DNA from: Belliella calami
GTDB taxonomy: Bacteria; Bacteroidota; Bacteroidia; Cytophagales; Cyclobacteriaceae
Assembly (NCBI RefSeq): GCF_022549695.1
Contig: NZ_JAKZGS010000002.1
Coordinates: forward strand, 62,001 to 126,000
Length of the DNA: 64,000 nucleotides
Direction of reading: 5' to 3'
The notes under the pieces were generated by a model that saw nothing but the letters and a program-made list of their open reading frames with translations, ran no database searches and was not told the DNA's origin. Position 1 is the stretch's first letter. Every line of letters begins with the position of its first letter. Below, piece by piece: positions 44,796-54,117 of this stretch. A program made the translations under genes and the position numbers.

Positions 44796-46472
44796 TCAAG
44801 AAAATATTTTTTCGAGTATTTTATAAGTAATTAAATAAGTGGGTTTCACTCCTTCCATTCCCAAAGCACCAGAAGCTAAAGTACTACCTGTTTCCAAAGG
44901 ATTGTCTGATGCATAATATGCATACAACACCTTTACATTTTTTCGAATGCTATTTCTGATTTTACTAGCTGACTGAATTGCTTTTTGATAATGAGCTCCT
45001 TCCATTTCCAAACCTGCTGCTTTCCATGATGACTCCATGAAATAACGAAGCACATCCTTGTTCTGCAAAGAGGTCCCCAAAACAGTTATCATAGGGCCTT
45101 CATATACTCCAAGTCCAAATCCTTCGAAATCAGATTTTTTCAATTCGTTTTTGAATGGATAATTGTCAGCAGTTCCTTCAAAAACGTGGCTATTCGGAAT
45201 CATTATATCACCCTTATTTCCTTCCAAAATACCTGCTTTGCCCATAATCGAAGCTGAAACTACATCTAAAGGAATTGATTTACCCTCTTTATCATAAGGT
45301 TTTAGGAGCTCATCAAAACACTCATAAGCTTGCTCACCAAAAGCATAATCCATAACTACAATCACTGGTTTATGCTTCTCCTCTTTTGGTAATTTTAGCC
45401 CAGGAATAATTGTTTCCTTTGACATTTGGGCTGTATCAATGATCTGAGCACCTATATTCGTACCTGACAAATCAGGTAAATCTATAAATCCGTTTTTGGT
45501 TGCAAATGCTTGAATATCCTTGCCTCTATGCTTCTTGTCATTGACACTGATATCCATTGCGACTTTTTCGATTTCATCATAACTTTTCAATCCCAATGCT
45601 TGATGTCCATAAATCGTATTGACCACACTGTGCAGATTTGCTGAAATAATGTGAATGGGTCTAGCCAACAATCCTTGATCATCCAAGACACTTTTGATCC
45701 TGGTAGCCCATAATTCACCATATACATGATGCCCAACTCTTTCTCTTAGAGTAGCAGAAAATGAAATCTCCCTGTCTTTTTCATGAAGAAATTCATCAAT
45801 TGACAACTTACCCAAGTGGTAAACAATTGAAAACAGACTATTGGAATTTGATGATTGTGCGAATTTTTGAATAGCATGGTGCGTTTCGTCAAAAGTTCTT
45901 CCTGTGATGTGGCTTAAATAAGAACACGCTGCTTCTTGGTCAAAATCTTCTCCCCTGCTTTCTTTTTCCACTATTTTGGAGAGCATTTCCCAATTCAAGT
46001 TTATTCTTCCTTTATGGTCAGTACTATTTGCCCTGATTTTTTCTGATTCGATGTATAAAAATGTAAGGTGAGTCAAAATATCATAAATATCAGATTTACC
46101 ACGAGTCATTTCAACATACATCTGATCATCATCCACTCGATAACAATTCCTTTTTCTCCTACTTGGTACCAAAGTTAAAAAATCAGAGTTTTCATAACCT
46201 TCCCTGCTAATCAATCTCACAAATCGACATTCTTCAATACCTTTAGGAAGTCTTTCCATCACGTAAAGTAATCCATCAAGCTCAATTTTTTCCTCGTCTA
46301 TGACCAAGCCATAGATTTCTGGACTAAGAACCAAAAGTGAGCTTACAAGGGATTCACCCGACACACCCATTGGTTTGTATGTTCCCCTCATAAATAAGTG
46401 GCGCATCGTAATATAAAGTTTTTCAATGGCTGCCCGAGATTCTTGTGCTCTTGTTCTTTTCATATTTTTCAT
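44796..46472 (-). CDS. DUF6909-like protein with nucleoside-phosphorylase-like C terminus
   Basis: A 558-residue soluble protein; I recognise it as matching hypothetical Bacteroidota proteins of the DUF6909 kind. The N-terminal 350 residues are helical and unassigned. From about 365, the sequence reads like the PNP/UDP phosphorylase or AMP nucleosidase fold: VIVVMDYAFGEQAYECF, GDIMIPNSHVFEG, GLEMEGAHYQKAI (the ribose-binding Met-Glu pair) and YYASDNP (the base-binding Asp). It may therefore cleave or sense a nucleoside or nucleotide. This is a fold inference, not a tested function. Monocistronic. Confidence 0.6.
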   Translation of the reverse strand: MKNMKRTRAQESRAAIEKLYITMRHLFMRGTYKPMGVSGESLVSSLLVLSPEIYGLVIDEEKIELDGLLYVMERLPKGIEECRFVRLISREGYENSDFLTLVPSRRKRNCYRVDDDQMYVEMTRGKSDIYDILTHLTFLYIESEKIRANSTDHKGRINLNWEMLSKIVEKESRGEDFDQEAACSYLSHITGRTFDETHHAIQKFAQSSNSNSLFSIVYHLGKLSIDEFLHEKDREISFSATLRERVGHHVYGELWATRIKSVLDDQGLLARPIHIISANLHSVVNTIYGHQALGLKSYDEIEKVAMDISVNDKKHRGKDIQAFATKNGFIDLPDLSGTNIGAQIIDTAQMSKETIIPGLKLPKEEKHKPVIVVMDYAFGEQAYECFDELLKPYDKEGKSIPLDVVSASIMGKAGILEGNKGDIMIPNSHVFEGTADNYPFKNELKKSDFEGFGLGVYEGPMITVLGTSLQNKDVLRYFMESSWKAAGLEMEGAHYQKAIQSASKIRNSIRKNVKVLYAYYASDNPLETGSTLASGALGMEGVKPTYLITYKILEKIFS

Positions 46473-46598
46473 TTTTTGTATTAGATAAATTCAGCAAATA
46501 TAATATATTTTTTATGATTTACTTTAATTTTATTCTTTCAATAGACTAAAATTATGCATAAAATTAGGTAGGGAGTTAATGGAAATGATTTTATTAAA

Positions 46599-47150
46599 TT
46601 AACTTACCCACTCAAACAATTCAGATGCCTTTTCTTTAGTCAACACCAAAAACGCTTTAATGTCAAACAATTTAGCGTATGAATTAAATTTAGACCTGTA
46701 TTGTGTGTTTATCATGGAAATATATGTGCTGTCGGATTCTGTCCAATTAATAATTGATAAAAGTTTGATAACCGTATCATTTGAAATCGTGAATGGGGAA
46801 CAGTTTTGAATTTTATTGCCATTCACTTTCCCAAGAAGTATGGACATAAAGATGCAGGTTGTATCTACGGACTTTTTTAAAAGGTTTTTTAATCTATAAT
46901 CTGAAATTCCTTTTTTCATTTTTTGAATATGTTCTTCCGTATAGTTTGGGTCATTTTCTTCGGTTAATTTATTGTTTTCCCAATTCTTCAATTCAATGAT
47001 GTATAGAACTTTATTCTCTTGGTCGTACCAACAAACATCCATTTCAGCAAAATTATTTTGCAAATCTTTGTAGCCATCACAATCCCCCAACCTAAAGTAA
47101 TTATTATCTGGGAAATTAAGTGTAATCTCGCTTTCGGTAAAACCAGGCAT
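46599..47150 (-). CDS. PD-(D/E)xK nuclease-like protein paired with an ATPase
   Basis: A 183-residue protein not recognised as a named family. Residues 36-57 read AEMDVCWYDQ...IIELKNW: an acidic residue (Asp38) in one strand and Glu53-x-Lys55 in the next, the pattern of the PD-(D/E)xK nuclease core. The C-terminal half is helical and hydrophilic. It begins 8 nt downstream of the ATPase gene on the same strand, so the two are one transcription unit. It could be the effector of a defence or repair pair; a scaffold without activity is also possible. Confidence 0.55.
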   Translation of the reverse strand: MPGFTESEITLNFPDNNYFRLGDCDGYKDLQNNFAEMDVCWYDQENKVLYIIELKNWENNKLTEENDPNYTEEHIQKMKKGISDYRLKNLLKKSVDTTCIFMSILLGKVNGNKIQNCSPFTISNDTVIKLLSIINWTESDSTYISMINTQYRSKFNSYAKLFDIKAFLVLTKEKASELFEWVS

Positions 47151-47158
47151 ATTAAAAA

Positions 47159-48232
47159 CTATTTTAGATCAATATAGATTTCTTCATCATACATTTTGAG
47201 TGCTTCATCGACAATTGAATTAGAAGGCAAAACTCCATCAATTAAATTATGAAAAGAGCTACTTACAGGTTTACTTACTTCTCTTTTTAAATTCCAACAG
47301 CTAACATCTAATTCATCTCTTTTTGCGCAGTTTGCAAGTTGCTTAACCACAAAATAGCTATGTGATGCTAAGAATATTTGAACTCCAGCTTTGCTCATAG
47401 CAACTAACATCTCAACCATTTGTCTGACTGCATCAGGATGTAAAGCTGTTTCAGGCTCATCCATAAAAAGAATCGTTCCTTTACCCAATTGTCTGTTGGT
47501 TATTAGTGTAGTAAGGATCCCGATTTTTTTGATGCCTTCTGCAGTTTGTTGCATTGCAAACTGTTGATTTCCTTTCTTAAAAATAAACGGTTGATCATTT
47601 TGCCTTGTTTGTTCAATTTTGCCTTCAAACAAATCTTCAAGTGATCTATTTACTTGACTTAGTTCAGATGCAACTTTGCCTTTACTTGTTGGAATATTCA
47701 ATGCTTTGATCAAATCGAGATATGTATCATCAAACCCAACTCCAAATTGCAATTCTCTAATATTTCTAATATCGTTAAAAGCCGTCAAAACTTCTTTAGC
47801 TGGAATAAATAGCGCATTAATAGTATCAGGTGGCAAAGTCTCAATATGTTCACTGCAATTTGGTATTACCTTTTCTGTTCTGTCTCCAAAAGAATAATGA
47901 ATATCTTGATTATATTTATTGTTATTTCCAATTATAGTTAGATTGACTTCGAGTCTTTCTTTACTTCCTTTCTGAACTAAGTCTCCAAGTCCATTTTTAC
48001 GTGGCATAAAAGTGTCATGAAGTTTTTCTGAAAGTTCTTTTTTGAATACAGTTTCCGAATGCTTTGCTTTGAGACTATAAACTTCCAAAGATTTTACTGT
48101 TGCATAGAGGAGTTTAAGCAACCCTGTCTTGCCCGTATCATTTTTCCCAATGATGATATTTATTGACGGCATATCTTTTAGGCTCAATTCTGAATGAGCC
48201 ATAAAATTTTTTATTGTTATTGAATTTATCAT
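47159..48232 (-). CDS. AAA/ABC-type ATPase (OLD/SMC-like), upstream partner
   Basis: A 357-residue ATPase of the AAA_15/AAA_21 group. Walker A is GKNDTGKT (29-36); TAEGIKKIGILTTL is a weak ABC-type signature; Walker B is ILFMDEPETALHPDAV near 250, followed by the switch His in FLASHSYFVV. The protein lacks a TOPRIM domain, unlike full OLD nucleases, which fits a separate nuclease-like partner gene just downstream. Similar ATPases drive Septu, Gabija-like and PARIS-like systems. Base composition is AT-rich like the surroundings. Confidence 0.85.
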   Translation of the reverse strand: MINSITIKNFMAHSELSLKDMPSINIIIGKNDTGKTGLLKLLYATVKSLEVYSLKAKHSETVFKKELSEKLHDTFMPRKNGLGDLVQKGSKERLEVNLTIIGNNNKYNQDIHYSFGDRTEKVIPNCSEHIETLPPDTINALFIPAKEVLTAFNDIRNIRELQFGVGFDDTYLDLIKALNIPTSKGKVASELSQVNRSLEDLFEGKIEQTRQNDQPFIFKKGNQQFAMQQTAEGIKKIGILTTLITNRQLGKGTILFMDEPETALHPDAVRQMVEMLVAMSKAGVQIFLASHSYFVVKQLANCAKRDELDVSCWNLKREVSKPVSSSFHNLIDGVLPSNSIVDEALKMYDEEIYIDLK

Positions 48233-48442
48233 CTATTTTTACTTTTAGATCTTTATTGCACTCTATTTAAATTTAACTGTTGAGCAGTACTGTTTTTTAA
48301 ACTTTCCTTCAATTTAAAAGCAACCCTTAATTTGTCCTTTTTTTTATTAAATCCATCTAATTTTCAATATCATTTGTTCGGGATGTTGATATACATTGTT
48401 TCATTGATAGTAAGATATCTAAAAGTCACAACCAAAAACCAA

Positions 48443-48958
48443 TCAATATCGCTCTTTCAGAATTTCCAAATGGTGCATAGTATGGCCTGCTATAATATAA
48501 ATCAATGCCCTTACGCTTACATCAAAACCACTAGCATTTCCAATTCTAGAATAGGAATCCTCAGGGAGTGATTTGATCATTGATACCAATGCATATCTAG
48601 ACATTTCAAAATCTTCCAACAGATTGACCAAAGGGACTTTATTAGCTCCTGAATTTGCTACATACAGATCTTGATCAAAACTGGGATATGCCGCTTTCTC
48701 TCCCCTAGCAAAGCATAAAGCTCTAAATGTCATCACCCTATCTGTATCAATGATATGACTCAACACTTCTTTTGCGGACCACTTTCCTGGAGCATATCCC
48801 AATTGGGATTTTTCTTCGCTCATAGCTTCATAATATCTCCTAACTTCTTCTATCTGGCTCAATAAAAGCTTTGGAACATCTATATTCTCTATCTTTGAAA
48901 TGTATTTATGATAATATGGAGCATATTCCCCTTCTTTTGGGAAGTTATTTTCATTCAT
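48443..48958 (-). CDS. DinB family protein
   Basis: A 171-residue four-helix protein from ATG 48956-48958. DinB signatures are WSAKEVLSHIIDTDRVMTFRAL (metal-binding His) and IIAGHTMHHLEILKERY at the end with the His-x3-His pair. Members of the DinB/YfiT superfamily bind a divalent metal and include thiol-dependent transferases; the substrate here is unknown. It is divergent from the M28 peptidase gene with 67 bp between. Confidence 0.88.
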   Translation of the reverse strand: MNENNFPKEGEYAPYYHKYISKIENIDVPKLLLSQIEEVRRYYEAMSEEKSQLGYAPGKWSAKEVLSHIIDTDRVMTFRALCFARGEKAAYPSFDQDLYVANSGANKVPLVNLLEDFEMSRYALVSMIKSLPEDSYSRIGNASGFDVSVRALIYIIAGHTMHHLEILKERY

Positions 48959-49025
48959 GTAATTTTTGTTTTGATTAAGGATGCTTTGTGTAAATTTAAG
49001 TGTTTCAAAATCACAAAAAGTCAAA

Positions 49026-50375
49026 ATGAGAAAATTATTACCAATATTCGTTTATTTCATAGTTGCTACACTTTCTGCCCAAACACAAATTATCAATCGA
49101 GATTCAGAAATCGAGCAAATGGTCTCAGAAATAACTGCTTCAAGCCTTGAGCAATATGTCAGGGACTTAGCAGGATTCAAAACAAGACATACTCTGAGTG
49201 AAAAATCCGATAATCGCGGAATTTTGGCTTCTCAAAATTATGTTTTAGACCATTTCAAATCTTTTGAAAAAGAAGCTGGTGGCAGACTATCATCTGAAAT
49301 AGATTTTTTCACAATCCCTGCTGACAATCGCAGAATCCCAACAGATAGCCAATTAGGCAATGTGATTGCAACACTGAAAGGTTCCGATTCAAATGATGAT
49401 CGGATTTTCATTATCATGGCACATATTGACAGTAGAGCTTTGGATGTAATGAATGCTGAAATTGATGCTCCTGGAGCAAATGATGATGGTTCGGGTGTTG
49501 CTGCAATTATAGAATTGGTGAAAGTAATGTCCAAGAAAACATATCCCGCCACAATCAAATTTGTAGTGGTAAGCGGTGAGGAACAAGGATTAAAAGGTGC
49601 TGAATATTTAGCAAAAAAAGCAAAGGCTGAAAACTGGAACTTGGTTGCCACATTAAACAATGACATGATCGGAAATAGTAGATCTTCCCAAACTGACATC
49701 AGTGACAACACACGTGTCAGGATTTTTTCTGAAGGAATTCCTATGGCCGAAACAGATCAAATGGCTGCAATTAGAAGATACACCAACAGTGAAAATGATA
49801 GCAAATCAAGGCAGCTAGCAAGATATATGAAGGAAATCGGGGAAAGGTATGTTGATCAAATTGAAGTAAAACTTATCTATAGAAATGATAGGTTTTTGAG
49901 AGGTGGTGACCATACGCCATTCGCGAGAGAAGGATTTACAGCGATCAGAGTTTGTGAGATGAATGAAAACTACTATGCACAACATGAAAATGTGCGAGAA
50001 GAAGACGGGATTCAATATGGAGATCTTCCTGAGTTTATGGATTTCGAATACATGCGAAAAATAACTGGAATCAATTTAGCTTCCCTTTCATATTTGGCTT
50101 CTTCCCCATCAGAACCACAAATGGTTGGTATTGACGTGAGGCGCTTAAGCAATACATCAACGCTAAGATGGGACGCTCCGAAGACTGGAATCGCTAAAGG
50201 CTATTATGTGTTGATCCGAGAAACAAGTGACTCTATGTGGACAAAGAAAATCTACACTGAAGATAATACACTTACCATTCCATATTCAAAGGATAACTTT
50301 TTCTTTGCAGTCCAAGCTGTCGGAGAAAATGGGCATGAAAGCATGGCAGTGTTTCCGCAGCCTATTACACGTTAA
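49026..50375 (+). CDS. M28 family secreted aminopeptidase with fibronectin-like tail
   Basis: A 449-residue protein from ATG 49026 (MRKLLPIFVY) with a signal peptide ending at TLSAQ. Zinc ligands of clan MH are visible: MAHIDSR (His), APGANDDGSG (Asp), SGEEQG (catalytic Glu and ligand), NNDMIGNS (Asp) and RGGDHTPF (His). After about 355 a short fibronectin type III-like domain follows (STLRWDAPKTGIAKGYYVLIRE). It is probably periplasmic or secreted and trims peptides. The upstream start giving 15 extra residues would overlap the DinB promoter. Confidence 0.9.
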   Translation: MRKLLPIFVYFIVATLSAQTQIINRDSEIEQMVSEITASSLEQYVRDLAGFKTRHTLSEKSDNRGILASQNYVLDHFKSFEKEAGGRLSSEIDFFTIPADNRRIPTDSQLGNVIATLKGSDSNDDRIFIIMAHIDSRALDVMNAEIDAPGANDDGSGVAAIIELVKVMSKKTYPATIKFVVVSGEEQGLKGAEYLAKKAKAENWNLVATLNNDMIGNSRSSQTDISDNTRVRIFSEGIPMAETDQMAAIRRYTNSENDSKSRQLARYMKEIGERYVDQIEVKLIYRNDRFLRGGDHTPFAREGFTAIRVCEMNENYYAQHENVREEDGIQYGDLPEFMDFEYMRKITGINLASLSYLASSPSEPQMVGIDVRRLSNTSTLRWDAPKTGIAKGYYVLIRETSDSMWTKKIYTEDNTLTIPYSKDNFFFAVQAVGENGHESMAVFPQPITR

Positions 50376-50389
50376 TTGATAAAGCCTTT

Positions 50390-50438
50390 AATACTTAAGT
50401 TGAATTTGTAAATTCAACTTAAGTATTATTTTTTTTTA
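50390..50438 (+). terminator. Strong intrinsic terminator of the M28 gene
   Basis: Perfect 18-bp arms (50390-50407 and 50410-50427) separated by only two bases, followed by a run of Ts. Confidence 0.9.
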
Positions 50439-50439
50439 T

Positions 50440-50609
50440 AAAATTCAAAATGAGTATCCGCAATATTGCACGTAGTGTAAAAAGTAGCTTTGTAACTTGC
50501 TGATACTCGTCATCAGACAATCGTTCACAGTCAACAGAACCACAAATCGTTTATCCGACAGTCTATTGTTTTGCTACGTGCGAGAAAGAAGATACACATA
50601 AAATTCAAG
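50440..50609 (+). repeat. 150-bp mobile element, copy C, with flanking direct repeats
   Basis: The element runs 50450-50599 (150 bp), ATGAGTATCC to GATACACAT, ends being near-perfect inverted repeats. Flanks are AAAATTCAAA (50440-50449) and AAAATTCAAG (50600-50609), 9 of 10 identical. The internal arm pair TTGCACGTAG (50466-50475) and CTACGTGC is best kept here. It has landed just behind the terminator of the M28 gene. Confidence 0.82.
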
Positions 50610-51108
50610 CATTTAATCAAACAAAGAAATATTGAATAAAAAATTCAAGTGCTAATGAACGTGGAAATTGTGTGATTTAATTGTATTAAATTTACATTTT
50701 TCGCCTTGATTCCTTCCAAAATTACCATTACATATCTCTGCGCTTTCAATATTTTTTTACATCCTTTATAAGTTATCAGCTTTCATTAAAGTCAATTCCA
50801 ATCTTATGTTCACCTTTAGAATTATTCAGAAAATGATTTTTAAAAATTAAGAAATACTCACATTGGGGAAATTAGGCTTTTGATTCAACATAATGTGTAC
50901 ACCTTGACACAAAATTTTGCGAAAAAAAAAAACTAATTTTTAAATTGAAAAAGATATTTTTATAACTTTATCATTAATTTACATTATTTATTGAATATTT
51001 ATTTGATTTCATAACATTTTATACCCCTTTGGTAGAACCTTTGACAAAGCAGATTAAATAATGATTTTTATATCAAATTTATGATGCCACAGAAAAATTA
51101 ATTGCAAG
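50610..51108. other. Long leader region upstream of susC
   Basis: About 500 bp, very AT-rich, without a supported ORF. It should hold the susC promoter and a long 5' untranslated leader; no exact TAnnTTTG box, regulator-binding repeat or riboswitch could be assigned. Confidence 0.4.
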
Positions 51109-54105
51109 ATGAAAAAATTGGTAATGTTGTTACTCTGCCTGTCATATTCGACATGGCTATTTTCTCAAAGTATTTCGGTTAGAGGGAATGTTTCCTCCTC
51201 TGTCGATGGTCTCCCTATACCTGGAGCAAATGTTTTGTTAAAAGGAACTACAAATGGAATAGTTACAGACCAAGAAGGTAATTTTTCCATTGAAGTTGCT
51301 GATGAAAATAGTGTTTTAGAGATATCCTTTTTGGGAATGTCTACCAAAGAAGTAAGAGTTGGTAATCAAAGTTTCTTTGAGATAGTTTTAGATGAAACGC
51401 AAGAAGAACTTCAGGAAGTTGTGGTCATAGGCTACGGTACCATGGACAGGAAGCGATTGACTAGTGCTGTTTCTACCATAGGAAGTGATGCATTGGAAAG
51501 GGATCCACTCCCCTCACTATCTCAAGCTATACAAGGAAAGGCCGGGGGCGTTCAAGTAACCCAAAATTCTGGAACTCCAGGTGGTGGGATCTCCATAAGG
51601 GTTAGGGGAACTACCTCTATTAATGCGAGTTCAGAACCACTGTATGTAATAGACGGAGTTCCGGTAAACAGTACCACCAACTTTGTAGGTGGACAAGATT
51701 TCAATTTTGGAGGAGCAGATCAGGGCATCAATGTACTAGCATCACTCAACCCAAGTGATATCGCTTCAGTAGAAGTCTTGAAAGATGCCGCTGCTACTGC
51801 GATCTATGGCGCTAGGGCTTCCAACGGAGTCGTTTTAGTAACGACCAAAAGGGGAAAAGCCAATGAAAGCAAGATTAGTCTGAACGTTTATCAAGGAATT
51901 TCTCAAGTGCCTAGGGAAAGAAGACTTTCACTTATGAACTCCGAGCAGTATGCAGATTATATCCAAGACTTATGGAGCTATAATCCAAATGGTGGATCAA
52001 TCAACCCTGTTCTTCTCAATACTGCAATCCAAACTGACTGGCAAGAAGAAGTATTTAGAACTGCTCCTATTTCCAATTATGAAGTTTCTGCCTCTGGAGG
52101 AAGTGATAAAACACAGTATTATGCTTCGGTAGGATATTTTAACCAAGAAGGTACGATTCTTAACTCCGGATTTGATAGAATTAGTTTTAGGTTAAACTTG
52201 GATCATCAACATAGCGATAGACTAAGTTTCAATACAAACATCAACTTGACCCGTGCTTTTAACCGACGCATTCAAGAGGAGAATAGTAGAGAGGCAGTTA
52301 TCAGAAGTGGTCTTGTTGCTCCACCAACACTACCCATCTATAATGAATCCGGTAATTTCGCTTTTGACCCTCAAGTGACTTCAAGAGAAAATCCTTTTGC
52401 ATGGCTGACACTTCCAACAAATACAGCTGAAACACTTCGATTGCTTACCAATGTGGGTGCAAGATATGACATTGGAAAAGGAATTAGCTTCAAAACCAAT
52501 TTTGGGGTAGATATTTCAAATATTGAGGATCGTTTCTTCCTTCCACCTAATGGAGTTCGTTTCAATCAAGGTATAGGACTTGGAGCTAGTAGAATCAGCA
52601 AGGATCAATTGTGGCTCAATGAAAATATTTTACAATATGAGAATAGTTGGGGCAACAGTAGTTTGGACGCTATATTCGGGTTGTCATTTCAAGGATCACG
52701 ATTTTCGTTCACTGATGCCAGAAGAACAAATTTTCCATTCAACGAAATCGACCTGATCGGAGCTGGTGGAGTGATCTCTGGTGCCAATGCCAGTGCACAA
52801 GAGTGGAGCATAGTTTCTTACTTCAGTAGGGTTAACTACTCCTTGAAAGACAAATATTTGTTTACCGCAAACTTTAGAATTGATGGATCCAGTAGGTTTG
52901 GATCACAAAATAAGTATGGAACATTTCCATCTTTTGCATTTGCATGGAGGGTAGGTCAAGAGAACTTTTTAGCTAACAATCAAACGCTGAGTGATCTTAA
53001 AATCAGAACTTCTTGGGGTTTGACTGGTAACCAAGAAATACCTAACTATGTCAACCAAATTTTGTATTCAGGTGGTTTCAACTATGATAATCTACCAGGT
53101 TTTAGACCAAATGTCTATGGTGACGGTGACCTGAGTTGGGAAACAACAGAACAATTCAATATTGGTGCTGATTTGTCATTATTCAATGATCGAATTAGCA
53201 TCTTGGCTGATTACTATATTAAAGATACCCGTGACCTATTGATTCTAATTCAATTGCCAAGAACCTCTGGGTATTCTACTGCTTTTCGAAATGCAGGAGC
53301 CATTCAAAATAAAGGGTTCGAATTTGAAATAAGTTCAAGAAACCTAACGGGGAAATTCATATGGAACACTAGTTTGAATATGACTTTCAATCAAAATAAA
53401 GTAACTGAGTTACCAGAAGGAGATCTTTTGGGTGGCATTGGCAATTTCAATCTAGCACGTGCAGGTTATCCACTGGGTAGTTTCTATGGTTGGGTCGCTC
53501 AAGGAGTCAATCCTGAAACTGGAATGATCGACTTTCTTCTGAATGATGGAACTTTAGGTGCTCCAAACAGAGAAGAAGATAGACAAATTATCGGCAATCC
53601 CCACCCACGTCTTTTCGGAGGTATTACCAATGATTTCTTCTACAAAAATTTCGACCTTAGTATCATGGGACAGTTTGTGGGTGGAGTTGATCTATACAAT
53701 TACACTGCATTTTACAGACTAGCTGGAACAAATTTAAGTAGCAATGGAGATGAGGCATGGACGCGAAGATGGAGGCAGCCTGGCGATGTCACAGATGTAC
53801 CAAGACCTTCTCCTGGAAACTTTGATAATGCAGCTACATCTACCCGCTGGGTAGAAGATGGAAGCTTCTTTAGAATTCGTAATATCACCTTTGGATACAC
53901 ACTTCCGCAAAACGTCTTGGAAAGGTTAAAGATTACAAACTTAAGAATATATACAACCATCCAAAACGCTTTTGTATTCACAAAGTATAGCGGTTTTGAT
54001 CCGGAAATAAATGCGTTATCCAGTGATGGAATAGCTTATGGAACAGATCATAGTAATTACCCTCAGCCAAGAATTTTCACAGGAGGTATCAATCTAACTT
54101 TCTAA
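51109..54105 (+). CDS. SusC/RagA-type TonB-linked outer membrane transporter
   Basis: A 998-residue TonB-dependent receptor: signal peptide (about 1-20), an N-terminal carboxypeptidase-D-like domain (VRGNVSSSVDGLPIPGANVLLKG, about 24-105), TonB-box region ELQEVVVIGYGTMDRKR, plug domain with GVQVTQNSGTPGGGISIRVRG and IYGARASNGVVLVTTKRG, then a 22-strand barrel ending in NLTF. It imports a glycan or peptide ligand delivered by SusD. No glycoside hydrolase, sulfatase or hybrid two-component regulator gene is adjacent, so the ligand is unknown. Confidence 0.95.
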   Translation: MKKLVMLLLCLSYSTWLFSQSISVRGNVSSSVDGLPIPGANVLLKGTTNGIVTDQEGNFSIEVADENSVLEISFLGMSTKEVRVGNQSFFEIVLDETQEELQEVVVIGYGTMDRKRLTSAVSTIGSDALERDPLPSLSQAIQGKAGGVQVTQNSGTPGGGISIRVRGTTSINASSEPLYVIDGVPVNSTTNFVGGQDFNFGGADQGINVLASLNPSDIASVEVLKDAAATAIYGARASNGVVLVTTKRGKANESKISLNVYQGISQVPRERRLSLMNSEQYADYIQDLWSYNPNGGSINPVLLNTAIQTDWQEEVFRTAPISNYEVSASGGSDKTQYYASVGYFNQEGTILNSGFDRISFRLNLDHQHSDRLSFNTNINLTRAFNRRIQEENSREAVIRSGLVAPPTLPIYNESGNFAFDPQVTSRENPFAWLTLPTNTAETLRLLTNVGARYDIGKGISFKTNFGVDISNIEDRFFLPPNGVRFNQGIGLGASRISKDQLWLNENILQYENSWGNSSLDAIFGLSFQGSRFSFTDARRTNFPFNEIDLIGAGGVISGANASAQEWSIVSYFSRVNYSLKDKYLFTANFRIDGSSRFGSQNKYGTFPSFAFAWRVGQENFLANNQTLSDLKIRTSWGLTGNQEIPNYVNQILYSGGFNYDNLPGFRPNVYGDGDLSWETTEQFNIGADLSLFNDRISILADYYIKDTRDLLILIQLPRTSGYSTAFRNAGAIQNKGFEFEISSRNLTGKFIWNTSLNMTFNQNKVTELPEGDLLGGIGNFNLARAGYPLGSFYGWVAQGVNPETGMIDFLLNDGTLGAPNREEDRQIIGNPHPRLFGGITNDFFYKNFDLSIMGQFVGGVDLYNYTAFYRLAGTNLSSNGDEAWTRRWRQPGDVTDVPRPSPGNFDNAATSTRWVEDGSFFRIRNITFGYTLPQNVLERLKITNLRIYTTIQNAFVFTKYSGFDPEINALSSDGIAYGTDHSNYPQPRIFTGGINLTF

Positions 54106-54117
54106 CCAAGATCCATC

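Noticed and set aside
46599-48232. Calling the ATPase pair Septu, Gabija or PARIS
   Set aside because: No HNH, UvrD-like or DUF4435/TOPRIM partner can be read; the pair is reported only as a candidate.
49238-49711. 157-codon ORF opposite the M28 peptidase
   Set aside because: It mirrors the catalytic region of a peptidase with all metal ligands; no independent support.
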